Positions 1 through 7,389 of a DNA stretch of 26,759 nt are shown one piece after another. How positions within the stretch are numbered: the first letter of the stretch is position 1; the number at the start of each line of letters is the position of its first letter. The stretch comes from Bacillota bacterium (GTDB lineage Bacteria > Bacillota > Clostridia > Oscillospirales > Ethanoligenentaceae): NCBI GenBank assembly GCA_023391835.1, contig JAEWAE010000056.1, positions 1 through 26,759 of the forward strand. The letters are read 5' to 3'. A program made the translations under genes and the position numbers. The notes below the pieces were generated by a model. That model did not search any database. It worked only from the letters and a program-made list of their open reading frames with translations, and was not told the DNA's origin.

Positions 1-23
1 GCCGGAGGGTCCCCCCGTCCGGC
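1..23 (-). terminator. Hairpin downstream of livF, probable operon terminator
   Basis: An inverted repeat GCCGGA..GGG / CCC..TCCGGC lies about 38 nt past the livF stop, with one bulged base on the strand that is transcribed. It could be the intrinsic terminator of the liv operon. The window ends at position 1, so the U-run that would prove it cannot be seen. Confidence 0.45.
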
Positions 24-60
24 TGCGGCCTGCTGCATATGGAATGGTGCGAACGTCCGT

Positions 61-771
61 TCACTCGCTGAGATATGCCTTGCGGACTCTTTCGTCGTGA
101 AGCAGATCGGATGCTTTGCCTTCCATCACGATCTTGCCGGTTTCGAGCACATAGGCACGATTCGCCACGGAAAGTGCCATTTTGGCGTTCTGTTCCACGA
201 AAAGGATCGTCGTGCCGTCGGCATTTATCTGCTTGATGATACCAAATATTTCGGCCACCAGCAGCGGCGACAGGCCCATGGAGGGCTCGTCCAGCAAAAT
301 GATGTCGGGGCGGGAAAGCAGCGCCCGCCCCATGGCCAGCATCTGCTGCTCGCCGCCGGAAAGCGTACCGGCGATCTGCATCCGGCGCTCTTTGAGCCGT
401 GGGAAATGCGAATAGACCGCCTCGATATCCTGCGCGATGTTCTCTTTGTCTGGACGCGTGTAAGCGCCCAGCTTCAGGTTTTGCAGCACCGTCAGCTGCT
501 GAAAGACATGCCGTCCCTCCGGCACCTGGGCCATGCCCATGCGCACGATACGGTGGGGGGCGGCTTTGGTGATATTCCGGCCTTTCAGCGTGATTTCGCC
601 GGATTTCGGCGGGATCAGGCCGGAAAGCGTGTGCAGGATGGTGGTCTTGCCCGCCCCATTGGCGCCGATCAGTGCGATGGCCTCGCCTTTTTCCACCGAA
701 AACGATATGCCTTTTACGGCCTGGATCAGCCCATAATTGACGCGCAGATCCTTAACTTCCAGGATAGCCAA
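61..771 (-). CDS. livF: Branched-chain amino acid ABC transporter, ATP-binding protein LivF
   Basis: This is one of the two cytoplasmic ATPases that power the LivFGHMJ importer for leucine, isoleucine and valine. The 236-residue protein has the usual LivF length. It carries Walker A GANGAGKTT near residue 36, the ABC signature LSGGEQQMLAMGRAL, Walker B IILLDEPSMGLSP and the H-loop-region FVEQNA typical of LivF, where Gln replaces the His of other ABC ATPases. The start is a TTG at 769-771 preceded by an AGGGGGGAT ribosome binding site. It is the last gene of the liv operon, 11 nt after livG. Family assignment is firm; the exact substrate is inferred from family and T-box context. Confidence 0.96.
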   Translation of the reverse strand: MAILEVKDLRVNYGLIQAVKGISFSVEKGEAIALIGANGAGKTTILHTLSGLIPPKSGEITLKGRNITKAAPHRIVRMGMAQVPEGRHVFQQLTVLQNLKLGAYTRPDKENIAQDIEAVYSHFPRLKERRMQIAGTLSGGEQQMLAMGRALLSRPDIILLDEPSMGLSPLLVAEIFGIIKQINADGTTILFVEQNAKMALSVANRAYVLETGKIVMEGKASDLLHDERVRKAYLSE

Positions 772-782
772 ACCGATCCCCC

Positions 783-1541
783 CTATTCTCCCAGATATGC
801 CTGGATGACCACCGGGTCCTTGAGCACTTCCGATGTTTTACCGGATGCGAGCTCCGTGCCGAAATTGAGCACCGTTAACCGCTCGCAGATGCCTGACACG
901 AGCTTCATGTCGTGCTCGATGAGCAGAATCGTCATCTGGAAACGGTCGCGCACCAGACGGATCATATCCATCAGCTCGGCAGTCTCGTTGGGGTTCATCC
1001 CCGCGGCCGGCTCATCCAGCAGCAGCAGCTTCGGATGGGTGGCCAACGCCCGAGCGATTTCGAGCTTGCGCTGTTCCCCGTACGGGAGGTTTTTTGCGTA
1101 TGCGCCGGCCATACCATCCAGTCCAAAGACGCCCAGCAGCTTCATGGCCTCCGCGTTCATCCATTTTTCCTGTTTATAATAGGAAGGAAACCGAAAGATG
1201 CCGGCGAATGTGCCGTATGCCGTGCGGTTGTGCAGACCGGTTTTGACGTTATCCAGCACCGTCATCTTACTGAAAAGGCGGATATTCTGGAAGGTGCGGG
1301 CGATGCCGCATTTGTTGATCTGGACGGGCGATTTGCCCGTCAGCTCCTGCCCGTCCAACGAAAAGGAACCAGTGGTCGCCTTATACACTCCGGTGAGGAG
1401 GTTGAAGATCGTCGTCTTGCCGGCGCCGTTCGGTCCAATCAGACCGTAAAGCTCGCCCGGCTCGATGGAAAGATTAAAGTCGTCGACGGCCTTAAGCCCG
1501 CCGAAGGAAATTCCCAGATGACTGACTTCAAGTAATGGCAT
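783..1541 (-). CDS. livG: Branched-chain amino acid ABC transporter, ATP-binding protein LivG
   Basis: This is the partner ATPase of LivF in the branched-chain amino acid importer. The 252-residue protein has Walker A GPNGAGKTT, the LivG-type segment CGIARTFQNIRLF, signature LPYGEQRKLEIARAL, Walker B LLLLDEPAAGMNP and switch histidine LIEHDM. LivG-type ATPases use PYGxQR in place of the LSGGQ signature, and that is what is seen. Its ATG start overlaps the livM stop codon by one base (TAATG), so the two are probably translationally coupled. The ribosome binding site GGAGGGG lies inside the end of livM. Confidence 0.96.
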   Translation of the reverse strand: MPLLEVSHLGISFGGLKAVDDFNLSIEPGELYGLIGPNGAGKTTIFNLLTGVYKATTGSFSLDGQELTGKSPVQINKCGIARTFQNIRLFSKMTVLDNVKTGLHNRTAYGTFAGIFRFPSYYKQEKWMNAEAMKLLGVFGLDGMAGAYAKNLPYGEQRKLEIARALATHPKLLLLDEPAAGMNPNETAELMDMIRLVRDRFQMTILLIEHDMKLVSGICERLTVLNFGTELASGKTSEVLKDPVVIQAYLGE

Positions 1542-2647
1542 TATTTGCTCCCCTCCGCATCCGGGTCTTTTTTGCCGATGAGCTTCACTTTGAGCAGCGA
1601 CACGAAATCCGTCACCCGCGGGCTGTTGCTGAAAATCATCATGGCGATGAGGACGATGGAATAGATGAGCATGCGGTAATTGCTGATGGCCGGGCTGATT
1701 TTGCGCAGCAGCTCCGGCAGGATATAGAGCACGGCCGTCGCGATGACGGTGCCGCGCAGGTTGCCCATCCCGCCGAGCACCACGAACACCAGCGCCATAA
1801 TCGACTGGTTGTAGCCGAAGTTGTTGGTGGTCGCGGTCAGGACGGCGTAATTGTGGGAATAGAGCACGCCGGCCATCCCCGCGAAAATCGAGGAAATGAC
1901 AAACGCGATCAATTTATATTTGGAAATGTTGATGCCGATGGATTCCGCCGCGATGCGGTTGTCGCGGATGGCGGCGATGGCACGGCCGGTCTTGGAATCG
2001 GTCAGCGTCATGATGGCAACGATGGTGATCAGCATAATGACAAAGGCCACGGTAAAGTTGGAGTCATTGGGTGTGCCCGAGATGCCCTGGGCGCCGTTGA
2101 GGATCACGGTGCCCGACTTGGCCAGATGAAGCTGGGAGGCGTCTTTGAGCGAGATATGCAGCCCGGAGCCATCCACGCCGATGTAAAGGATATTGACGAT
2201 ATTTTTGACGATCTCACCGAAAGCCAGCGTCACGATCGCCAAATAATCCCCGTTGAGCCGCAGCACCGGGATACCCACGATGATGCCGAACAGCATCGCA
2301 AAGAAGGCACCCACCACCAGCGCCAGCGTAAAACGCACGGCGGTATTGGGGATGGCATTCTGCACGCTGATGGAAAAGATGCTGGAGGTGTAGGCTCCGA
2401 CGCACATGAAGCCGGCATGGCCGAGGCTTAATTCACCCAGAAAGCCCACGACGATATTCAGCGACAAAGCGAGTATGATATACACGCACACCGGGACGAG
2501 CAGCCCCTGATAGAGACTGTCCATCAGGCCCGCCTTCACGAGGATTTCCACGATGGCGTAGACCGCCACCATCAGCAGGATTGTCGTCAGGTTTCTGCGG
2601 GTGGAAGCCCGGAGTTTCCCCGTATTGATTTTTAATTTATTTCCCAT
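1541..2647 (-). CDS. livM: Branched-chain amino acid ABC transporter, permease LivM
   Basis: This is one of the two membrane subunits that form the import channel. The protein of about 368 residues is strongly hydrophobic with multiple membrane spans. It has the LivM hallmark LSLGHAGFMCVGAY near residue 75, and the EAA-like cytoplasmic region around GRAIAAIRDNRIAAESIGIN that contacts the ATPases. The C-terminal tail is charged (KVKLIGKKDPDAEGSK). I prefer the ATG at 2645-2647, about 10 nt after an AAAAGG site; an in-frame GTG at 2651-2653 that overlaps the livH stop is possible but sits very close to that site. It lies between livH and livG in the operon. Confidence 0.94.
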   Translation of the reverse strand: MGNKLKINTGKLRASTRRNLTTILLMVAVYAIVEILVKAGLMDSLYQGLLVPVCVYIILALSLNIVVGFLGELSLGHAGFMCVGAYTSSIFSISVQNAIPNTAVRFTLALVVGAFFAMLFGIIVGIPVLRLNGDYLAIVTLAFGEIVKNIVNILYIGVDGSGLHISLKDASQLHLAKSGTVILNGAQGISGTPNDSNFTVAFVIMLITIVAIMTLTDSKTGRAIAAIRDNRIAAESIGINISKYKLIAFVISSIFAGMAGVLYSHNYAVLTATTNNFGYNQSIMALVFVVLGGMGNLRGTVIATAVLYILPELLRKISPAISNYRMLIYSIVLIAMMIFSNSPRVTDFVSLLKVKLIGKKDPDAEGSK

Positions 2648-2652
2648 AGCCA

Positions 2653-3534
2653 CTATACCTTTTCGTTAATTTTCCGACCCATCAGACCGGTCGGTTTAAC
2701 CAGAAGGACGACAATCAGCACAAAAAAGACGATCGCATCGGACATCTGGGAAGACAGGTACGCCTTCGAGCAGTTTTCGATGATGCCCAACAGCACGCCG
2801 CCCACCATGGCGCCCGGTACGCTGCCGATGCCGCCCAGCACGGCTGCTACGAAGGCTTTGATGCCCGGCATGGCGCCGGTCTGGGAAGTCAGCGTCGGAT
2901 ACGCCGAGCACAGCAGCACGCCCGCGATGGCGGCGAGGCCCGAACCAACGGCAAAAGTCAGCCCGATAGTGGCGTTGATGTTGATGCCCATGAGCTGGGC
3001 GGCATTGCGGTCTTCCGAAACGGCGAGCATGGCGTTGCCGGGCTTGGTAAAGCGGATAAAGATCATAAGCCCTGCCATGATGACCAGCGAAACCACGATG
3101 GTCGCGACTGTCTCGGCCGAAATGACCAGTTGCCCATGAAATAGCTTGAGCGGGCCGAATTTGACGACCGAGGTGAAAGACTTCGGGTTGGCGCCGAATA
3201 CCAGCAGCGCCAGATTTTCAAGGAAATAGCTGACCCCAATGGCCGTGATAAGCACGGCCAGAGGGGGAGCGTTCCGCAGGGGCTTATAGGCCACCCGCTC
3301 GATCACGACGCCCAGTACGGTGCAGAACGCCGTGCCGATCAGGATGGAAAGCCAGACAGGCAGATGGGCATCCACCATGGCGATATAAACTATGTAGGCG
3401 CCGACCATGATCACGTCGCCATGGGCAAAATTCAACATCTTGGCGATGCCGTAAACCATGGTGTAGCCCAGAGCGATCAGGGCGTACACGCCTCCCAGAC
3501 TGATGCCGTTCACCAGATAGGACAGGAAACTCAC
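2653..3534 (-). CDS. livH: Branched-chain amino acid ABC transporter, permease LivH
   Basis: This is the second membrane subunit of the importer, paired with LivM. The 293-residue protein starts MSFLSYLVNGISLGGVYAL and has the LivH family signature LNFAHGDVIMVGAY, then several further membrane spans and the loop MLAVSEDRNAAQLMGINI that couples to the ATPase. I chose the GTG at 3532-3534 because a very strong AAGGAGG site lies 6 nt upstream; the open frame extends nine codons further to an ATG without such a site, and those codons contain the ribosome binding site itself. It begins 43 nt after livJ and ends within 1-6 nt of the livM start. Confidence 0.95.
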   Translation of the reverse strand: MSFLSYLVNGISLGGVYALIALGYTMVYGIAKMLNFAHGDVIMVGAYIVYIAMVDAHLPVWLSILIGTAFCTVLGVVIERVAYKPLRNAPPLAVLITAIGVSYFLENLALLVFGANPKSFTSVVKFGPLKLFHGQLVISAETVATIVVSLVIMAGLMIFIRFTKPGNAMLAVSEDRNAAQLMGININATIGLTFAVGSGLAAIAGVLLCSAYPTLTSQTGAMPGIKAFVAAVLGGIGSVPGAMVGGVLLGIIENCSKAYLSSQMSDAIVFFVLIVVLLVKPTGLMGRKINEKV

Positions 3535-3577
3535 GAACGGTTCCTCCTTCACACTGCGCATGCACGAGGCACGGGAA

Positions 3578-4756
3578 TCAGTCCATGGCCGTGTAGTTGC
3601 CGTTGACGATCTTGACGGCCTTCGGGGTCTTGGTGGGCTCGCCGTCTGCAGACCAGGTGATCGTACCGGTGACGCCTTCGACCTTGATCTTGGTCATCGC
3701 TTTTTCCAGATCGTTGCAGAGGGTCTTGTGATCGATCGACGCATCCTTGACGTCGGCCTGTTCCAGGGCCGCCTTGATGGTGTAGATGGCATCGTATGTA
3801 TCCGCCGCAAACTGGTTCGGGGTCTCGTTGTTATAGGCCTTTTTATACGCCGCCACAAAAGTCTGGGTCTTGGTGTCCTTGGAATCCGCCGCGAACGGGG
3901 TGAGGAGCATGACATTTTCGGCCAGCTTCTTGTCGAAGTTATCGACCGAGAGGAGCCCGTCCAGACCGTCACAGCCGAAGATCTTCGGCGCATAGCCCTT
4001 GCTGTTGGCCTGCTTGAGGATCAGGGACGCTTCGGTATAGTAGATGGGCAGGAAGAGAAGCTCCGCACCGGCGGACTGGATTTTCTGAAGCTGGACGGAA
4101 AAGTCGGTCTTGTTATCCGCCGTAAAGGCTTCGGAATCCACTACGTTCAGGCCCTGGGTCTTGGCTTCGGCCTTGAACTGATCGGTGATGCCGGTCGAAT
4201 ACACGTCCGAGCTGTTGTAGATGATGCCGACCTTTTTGGCAAGGCTGTTTTTGGCGATATACTGCGCGGCCGCTTTGCCCTGGTTCGGGTCGGAGAAGCA
4301 GACGCGGAAGGCGTTTTTATACTTGATGGCATCCACGGCGGAAGCCGACGGAGTGAGCAGGAACATACTGTCGCTGTAAGCCTTGGCGACCACCGCTTTG
4401 CACGGGGTGCTGGTGACGGTGCCCACGAGCAGCTGCATACCCCAGTCTTTCAGCGTGTTATAGGCGTTGATGGCCTTTTCGGAATCATTCTGGTCATCCT
4501 GAAAATTCAGGGCCAGTTTCATACCGTTGACGCCGCCGGCCGCATTGACCTCGTCAATGGCAAGCTGGGCGGCATTTTTAACCGCTACGCCGTAAATCGC
4601 CGCATCCCCCGACAGAGGACCGATGCCGCCGATCTTTAAGGTCTTGGCGGACCCTGACGTGGACGATTTGCCGGTGGAACCCGCGCAGCCGGAAAGACTG
4701 CCCGCCACCATCGCCGCACCCAGACACATAGCAAGGATTTTCTTCAGCTTTTTCAT
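3578..4756 (-). CDS. livJ: Branched-chain amino acid ABC transporter, substrate-binding lipoprotein
   Basis: This is the extracytoplasmic receptor that captures the amino acid and delivers it to LivHM. The 392-residue protein has a lipoprotein signal peptide (MKKLKKILAMCLGAAMVAG) with lipobox LSGC, so Cys24 should be lipidated and anchored to the membrane, as is normal in Gram-positive bacteria. The mature part follows the periplasmic-binding type I fold: LKIGGIGPLSGDAAIYG, then QLAIDEVNAAGGVNGMKL. The ATG start has an AGAGGGG site 6 nt upstream. It is the first gene of the operon, 111 nt after the T-box terminator. Ligand specificity among Leu, Ile and Val cannot be read from the sequence. 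Confidence 0.95.
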   Translation of the reverse strand: MKKLKKILAMCLGAAMVAGSLSGCAGSTGKSSTSGSAKTLKIGGIGPLSGDAAIYGVAVKNAAQLAIDEVNAAGGVNGMKLALNFQDDQNDSEKAINAYNTLKDWGMQLLVGTVTSTPCKAVVAKAYSDSMFLLTPSASAVDAIKYKNAFRVCFSDPNQGKAAAQYIAKNSLAKKVGIIYNSSDVYSTGITDQFKAEAKTQGLNVVDSEAFTADNKTDFSVQLQKIQSAGAELLFLPIYYTEASLILKQANSKGYAPKIFGCDGLDGLLSVDNFDKKLAENVMLLTPFAADSKDTKTQTFVAAYKKAYNNETPNQFAADTYDAIYTIKAALEQADVKDASIDHKTLCNDLEKAMTKIKVEGVTGTITWSADGEPTKTPKAVKIVNGNYTAMD

Positions 4757-4867
4757 GTTGTACCCCTCTTATCCCTCAGATTCCAAATTATGCAGCAGAA
4801 TTGCCGCAAAACGCGGCAACACATAATTGGCATTGATTCACGGCGGTCACGGCGGCGCGGAAACAAT

Positions 4868-4907
4868 AAAAAAGGTTCCGCCTTCATCCGAGATGAAGGC
4901 GGAACCT
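4868..4907 (-). terminator. Regulated intrinsic terminator of the liv T-box
   Basis: A perfect 15-bp stem (4873-4887 with 4893-4907) encloses a 5-nt loop and is followed on the transcribed strand by a run of six U. It is the default terminator that the T-box antiterminator disrupts. Confidence 0.92.
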
Positions 4908-5168
4908 GAAAGCTCCGTGTTACCACTTCAATTGCCATATTGCTATGACCGCTTACCATACATCCGGCATCGTGCCGAATATATTTCCCTGTAACGGGGG
5001 AAAACCGACCGCACCTACTCGGCGCTCCTTGCCCGGAGCCCTTTCAGCTGGCTGCTCCCAAGGGAGATACTTGGCGGGCCCCACTGTTTTGCATCGTACA
5101 ACAGCTCTCTGCAGAGGCCTAGGCCAAGTCATTGTCTTGATCGTTGCATTTAATAATTCAGTTATTAG
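4868..5168 (-). promoter_or_regulatory. T-box riboswitch leader of the liv operon (probably Leu, possibly Ile)
   Basis: The roughly 300-nt transcribed leader ahead of livJ has T-box parts in order. Stem I pairs CTTGGC with GCCAAG and carries the AG-bulge/distal-loop motif CAGAGAGCTG. The GAGTAGGTGCGGTCGG element typical of the middle of T-boxes follows. The T-box proper GAAGTGGTAACACGGAGC (4912-4929) holds the bulge TGGT (4922-4925) that pairs with tRNA ending ACCA, implying discriminator A73. The antiterminator TGAAG/CTTTCA competes with a strong terminator. The 3' side of the specifier loop reads TATCTCC; counting from the helix ends favours CTC (Leu, 5064-5066), with ATC (Ile) next. Both amino acids have A73 tRNAs and fit the transporter. 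Uncharged tRNA should allow read-through into liv. Confidence 0.88.
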
Positions 5169-5174
5169 TTTGCT

Positions 5175-5203
5175 ATTATAGCATCCGGGCTTTTGGCTGT
5201 CAA
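5175..5203 (-). promoter_or_regulatory. Consensus SigA promoter of the liv operon
   Basis: On the minus strand TTGACA (5198-5203) and TATAAT (5175-5180) both match the consensus exactly with the ideal 17-bp spacer. Transcription should start near 5168, just upstream of T-box stem I. A perfect promoter suggests that control is left to the riboswitch. Confidence 0.92.
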
Positions 5204-5227
5204 CTCATTTCCGGAATTTATCTGTTT

Positions 5228-5257
5228 TTTACATATATCTGCATTGTGATATAGAAT
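5228..5257 (+). promoter_or_regulatory. Possible promoter of a small RNA
   Basis: TTTACA (5228-5233) and TAGAAT (5252-5257) each match five of six consensus positions with an 18-bp spacer. No gene start follows closely; the next structure is the hairpin-rich stretch ending in a T-run near 5393. Confidence 0.35.
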
Positions 5258-5263
5258 AATCCT

Positions 5264-5397
5264 GCAATTTCGCAGGCAGATTTTACAATGTTCCTCCTCT
5301 GCGCCGGCATCTGCCGGATCGGGAACGACCGCAATGAAATAAAAAACGTGCAAGTTTCCGCCCCCGACCGGGCCGGGAAACGGCAGATTTTTTATCC
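5264..5397 (+). ncRNA. Candidate small RNA in the liv-transaldolase gap
   Basis: Between the possible promoter above and a terminator-like hairpin there are about 130 nt with no open reading frame that has a ribosome binding site. The stretch folds into a helix GTTCC..GGAAC with inner CCGGC/GCCGG (about 5290-5326), then a hairpin GTTTCC..GGAAAC (5354-5381) and TTTTTT at 5388-5393. The T-run sits 6 nt past the stem, which is loose for a terminator. I do not recognise a known RNA family. This is inference from promoter plus hairpins only. Confidence 0.3.
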
Positions 5398-5412
5398 GAC
5401 CGTTGGCATATC

Positions 5413-5441
5413 TTGCATATCGCCCCATGCTATGGTATAGT
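5413..5441 (+). promoter_or_regulatory. SigA-type promoter of the transaldolase gene
   Basis: TTGCAT (5413-5418) and TATAGT (5436-5441) are spaced by exactly 17 bp. Transcription would start near 5449, giving a leader of about 120 nt before the ATG at 5569. Confidence 0.7.
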
Positions 5442-5456
5442 TAGAGGGTATTGTGT

Positions 5457-5525
5457 ACCGGTTCCCCAGCCGGTTTTATCTTAGCGCAACTTGTTCGTAC
5501 ATCATGGGCCGGATCTGACCGGCCC
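5457..5525 (+). other. Two hairpins in the transaldolase leader
   Basis: Close to the predicted start, ACCGG (5457-5461) can pair with CCGGT (5470-5474), followed by TTTT, so it resembles a weak attenuator. A second perfect 7-bp hairpin GGGCCGG/CCGGCCC spans 5506-5525. Neither matches a riboswitch that I recognise. Confidence 0.35.
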
Positions 5526-5568
5526 GTCTCCGGCGGCGGAAACGGATCGCGGGAAGGGAGTATTTCCG

Positions 5569-6216
5569 ATGAAACTGTTTATCGACACGGCCGACGTGGA
5601 GGAAATCCGCGCGGCGAACGAACTGGGCGTGATCTGCGGCGTGACCACCAATCCTTCTCTGATTGCCCGTTCGGGGCGCATATTCGAGGACGTGGTGCGG
5701 GAAATCACGACAATCGTGGACGGCCCCATTTCGGCGGAAGTGGTATCGCTGGAGGCCGGGAAAATGGTGGAGGAAGCCAAGCCTCTGGCCGCCATCCATC
5801 CCAACATCGTCATCAAAATCCCCATGTGCGCGGAAGGGCTCAAGGCCACTAAACGGCTGACGGCCCTCGGCATCCATACCAATATGACGTTGATTTTTTC
5901 CGCCGCGCAGGCACTGCTGGCCGCCCGGGCCGGAGCCACCTATGTCAGCCCGTTCCTGGGCCGGGTGGATGACATTGCCTGGCAGGGCATGGATGTGGTC
6001 CGCGACATCGCAGATATTTTCCGTATCCACCGGATCCCGACGGAAATCATCGCGGCCAGCATCCGCAGCCCTCTGCATGTGGTGGAGGCGGCCAAGGCGG
6101 GCGCTCAGATTGCAACCGTACCATACAAGGTGATTCTGCAGATGATCGAACATCCTCTGACAAAAGTCGGAATTGAGCGTTTCCTGAAAGACTGGGAGAA
6201 AGTGCCCAAGGCCTGA
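5569..6216 (+). CDS. tal: Transaldolase, TalC/FSA-type small form
   Basis: This enzyme moves a dihydroxyacetone unit between sugar phosphates in the non-oxidative pentose phosphate pathway. The 215-residue length fits the short TalC/fructose-6-phosphate aldolase subfamily. It begins MKLFIDTADVEEI with GVTTNPSLI; the Schiff-base lysine is Lys83 in VIKIPM. Two residues separate true transaldolases from fructose-6-phosphate aldolases: Glu57 (PISAEV), where aldolases have Gln, and Phe129 (YVSPFLGR), where aldolases have Tyr. Both favour transaldolase. I chose the ATG at 5569 because GGGAAGGGAG precedes it and homology starts there; a longer in-frame start at 5491 has no family support. It has its own promoter and terminator. 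Confidence 0.95.
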   Translation: MKLFIDTADVEEIRAANELGVICGVTTNPSLIARSGRIFEDVVREITTIVDGPISAEVVSLEAGKMVEEAKPLAAIHPNIVIKIPMCAEGLKATKRLTALGIHTNMTLIFSAAQALLAARAGATYVSPFLGRVDDIAWQGMDVVRDIADIFRIHRIPTEIIAASIRSPLHVVEAAKAGAQIATVPYKVILQMIEHPLTKVGIERFLKDWEKVPKA

Positions 6217-6288
6217 TCCCGGTCTGCCTATGGCGGACGGGGCCCGTTCAAGGGCTAAAATACGGACGAAATGACCGTAAGGCTTTTG

Positions 6289-6332
6289 AGGGTGCGGCGA
6301 GATGAAACGAATCTCATTTTCCGCACCCTTTT
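6289..6332 (+). terminator. Intrinsic terminator after the transaldolase gene
   Basis: AGGGTGCGG (6289-6297) pairs perfectly with CCGCACCCT (6321-6329), with GAGAT/ATCTC nested inside and TTTT at the end. An outer arm GACCGTA/TACGGTC (6273-6341) can extend the structure. Confidence 0.8.
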
Positions 6333-6400
6333 GCGTACGGTCTTTCCCCGCCGGCGGAAACGCCTCCGAATCCGGTGCGGGCGGTTATTTCGGAAAACAG

Positions 6401-6430
6401 TTGGTTTTTTATGACAGTTTCTGATAGAAT
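6401..6430 (+). promoter_or_regulatory. Possible promoter of the ABC exporter operon
   Basis: TTGGTT (6401-6406) and TAGAAT (6425-6430) are separated by 18 bp, 44 nt before the ATP-binding gene. The -10 matches five of six positions; the -35 is weaker. Confidence 0.45.
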
Positions 6431-6474
6431 GGAACCCAAAGTGCATCCATAAGCGGAAATCCGAGGAGGTTCCC

Positions 6475-7389
6475 ATGCCGATATTGGAAGTCACGCATCT
6501 GGTCAAATCCTACGGGTCGCTCCGGGCGGTCAACGACATCTCTTTTCGCGTGGAAGAGGGGCAGTTTTTCGCCTTCCTGGGGCCCAACGGGGCGGGCAAA
6601 TCCACAACGATCCATTGCATCTGCACGCTGCTGACGCCCGACGCCGGCTCCATCCGGGTGGCCGGCTCCTTCGTCGGCAAGCAGGATGACGAGGTCCGCC
6701 GACGGATCGGCATTGTATTCCAGGAAAGCTTGCTGGATCAGAAGCTCACGGTCTATGAGAATCTGAAATACCGGGCGGCTTTTTATGGGTTGAGCGGCAG
6801 CCGGGCGAAAAAGCGAATCGACGAGGTCGCCTCCCTGCTGCAAATCGGGGATCTGCTCCCCCATCGGTACGGCAAGCTGTCGGGCGGCCAGCGGCGTCGC
6901 TGCGACATCGCGCGGGCGCTCATCCATACGCCCCGGATTCTTTTCCTCGACGAGCCCACCACGGGTCTGGACCCGCAGACCCGCATTACCGTGTGGGAAA
7001 TCATCCGTTCGATGCAGCGCACCGGGCTGACGGTATTTCTGACGACCCACTATATGGAGGAATCCGCCACTGCCGACTATGTCTGCGTCATGGATCACGG
7101 CGGCCTGGTGGCCGGTGGCACACCGGCTGAGCTCAAAAGGCGATACAGCTCCGACACGCTGCGGCTGGAAGGCGCGTCGGATGCCATGAGCCAAAAGCTG
7201 CAGGCCGCGGGCGTGAAATTCGTGCGGGATGACCGTGAACTGAAAGTGCCGCTGCCAGACAGCCGTGCGGCTCTGCCGCTGCTGCGGATGTTGGAAGCGG
7301 ACATCCGTAGTTTTGAAGTCGTCCGGGGCAGCATGGACGATGTGTTCCTGGGCATCACCGGCCACGCGATACGGGAGGATCGGCCATGA
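6475..7389 (+). CDS. ABC exporter ATP-binding protein, DrrA-like
   Basis: This is the ATPase of a two-gene ABC-2-type exporter; the substrate is unknown. The 304 residues hold Walker A GPNGAGKST (36-44), Q-loop VFQES, signature LSGGQRRRCDIARAL (135-149), Walker B ILFLDEPTTGLDP and switch histidine TTHYMEE. The tail of about 80 residues after the ATPase core resembles the accessory domain of daunorubicin-resistance DrrA-type proteins. A GGAGG site lies 8 nt before the ATG. Its stop overlaps the permease start by 4 nt (ATGA), so the two proteins are made together. Drug efflux is a family association, not shown here. Confidence 0.92.
   Translation: MPILEVTHLVKSYGSLRAVNDISFRVEEGQFFAFLGPNGAGKSTTIHCICTLLTPDAGSIRVAGSFVGKQDDEVRRRIGIVFQESLLDQKLTVYENLKYRAAFYGLSGSRAKKRIDEVASLLQIGDLLPHRYGKLSGGQRRRCDIARALIHTPRILFLDEPTTGLDPQTRITVWEIIRSMQRTGLTVFLTTHYMEESATADYVCVMDHGGLVAGGTPAELKRRYSSDTLRLEGASDAMSQKLQAAGVKFVRDDRELKVPLPDSRAALPLLRMLEADIRSFEVVRGSMDDVFLGITGHAIREDRP

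Noticed and set aside
3560..4639. A 359-codon open frame on the plus strand across livJ
   Set aside because: It lies wholly antisense to a clear substrate-binding protein gene, has no ribosome binding site or domain, and reflects third-position GC bias.
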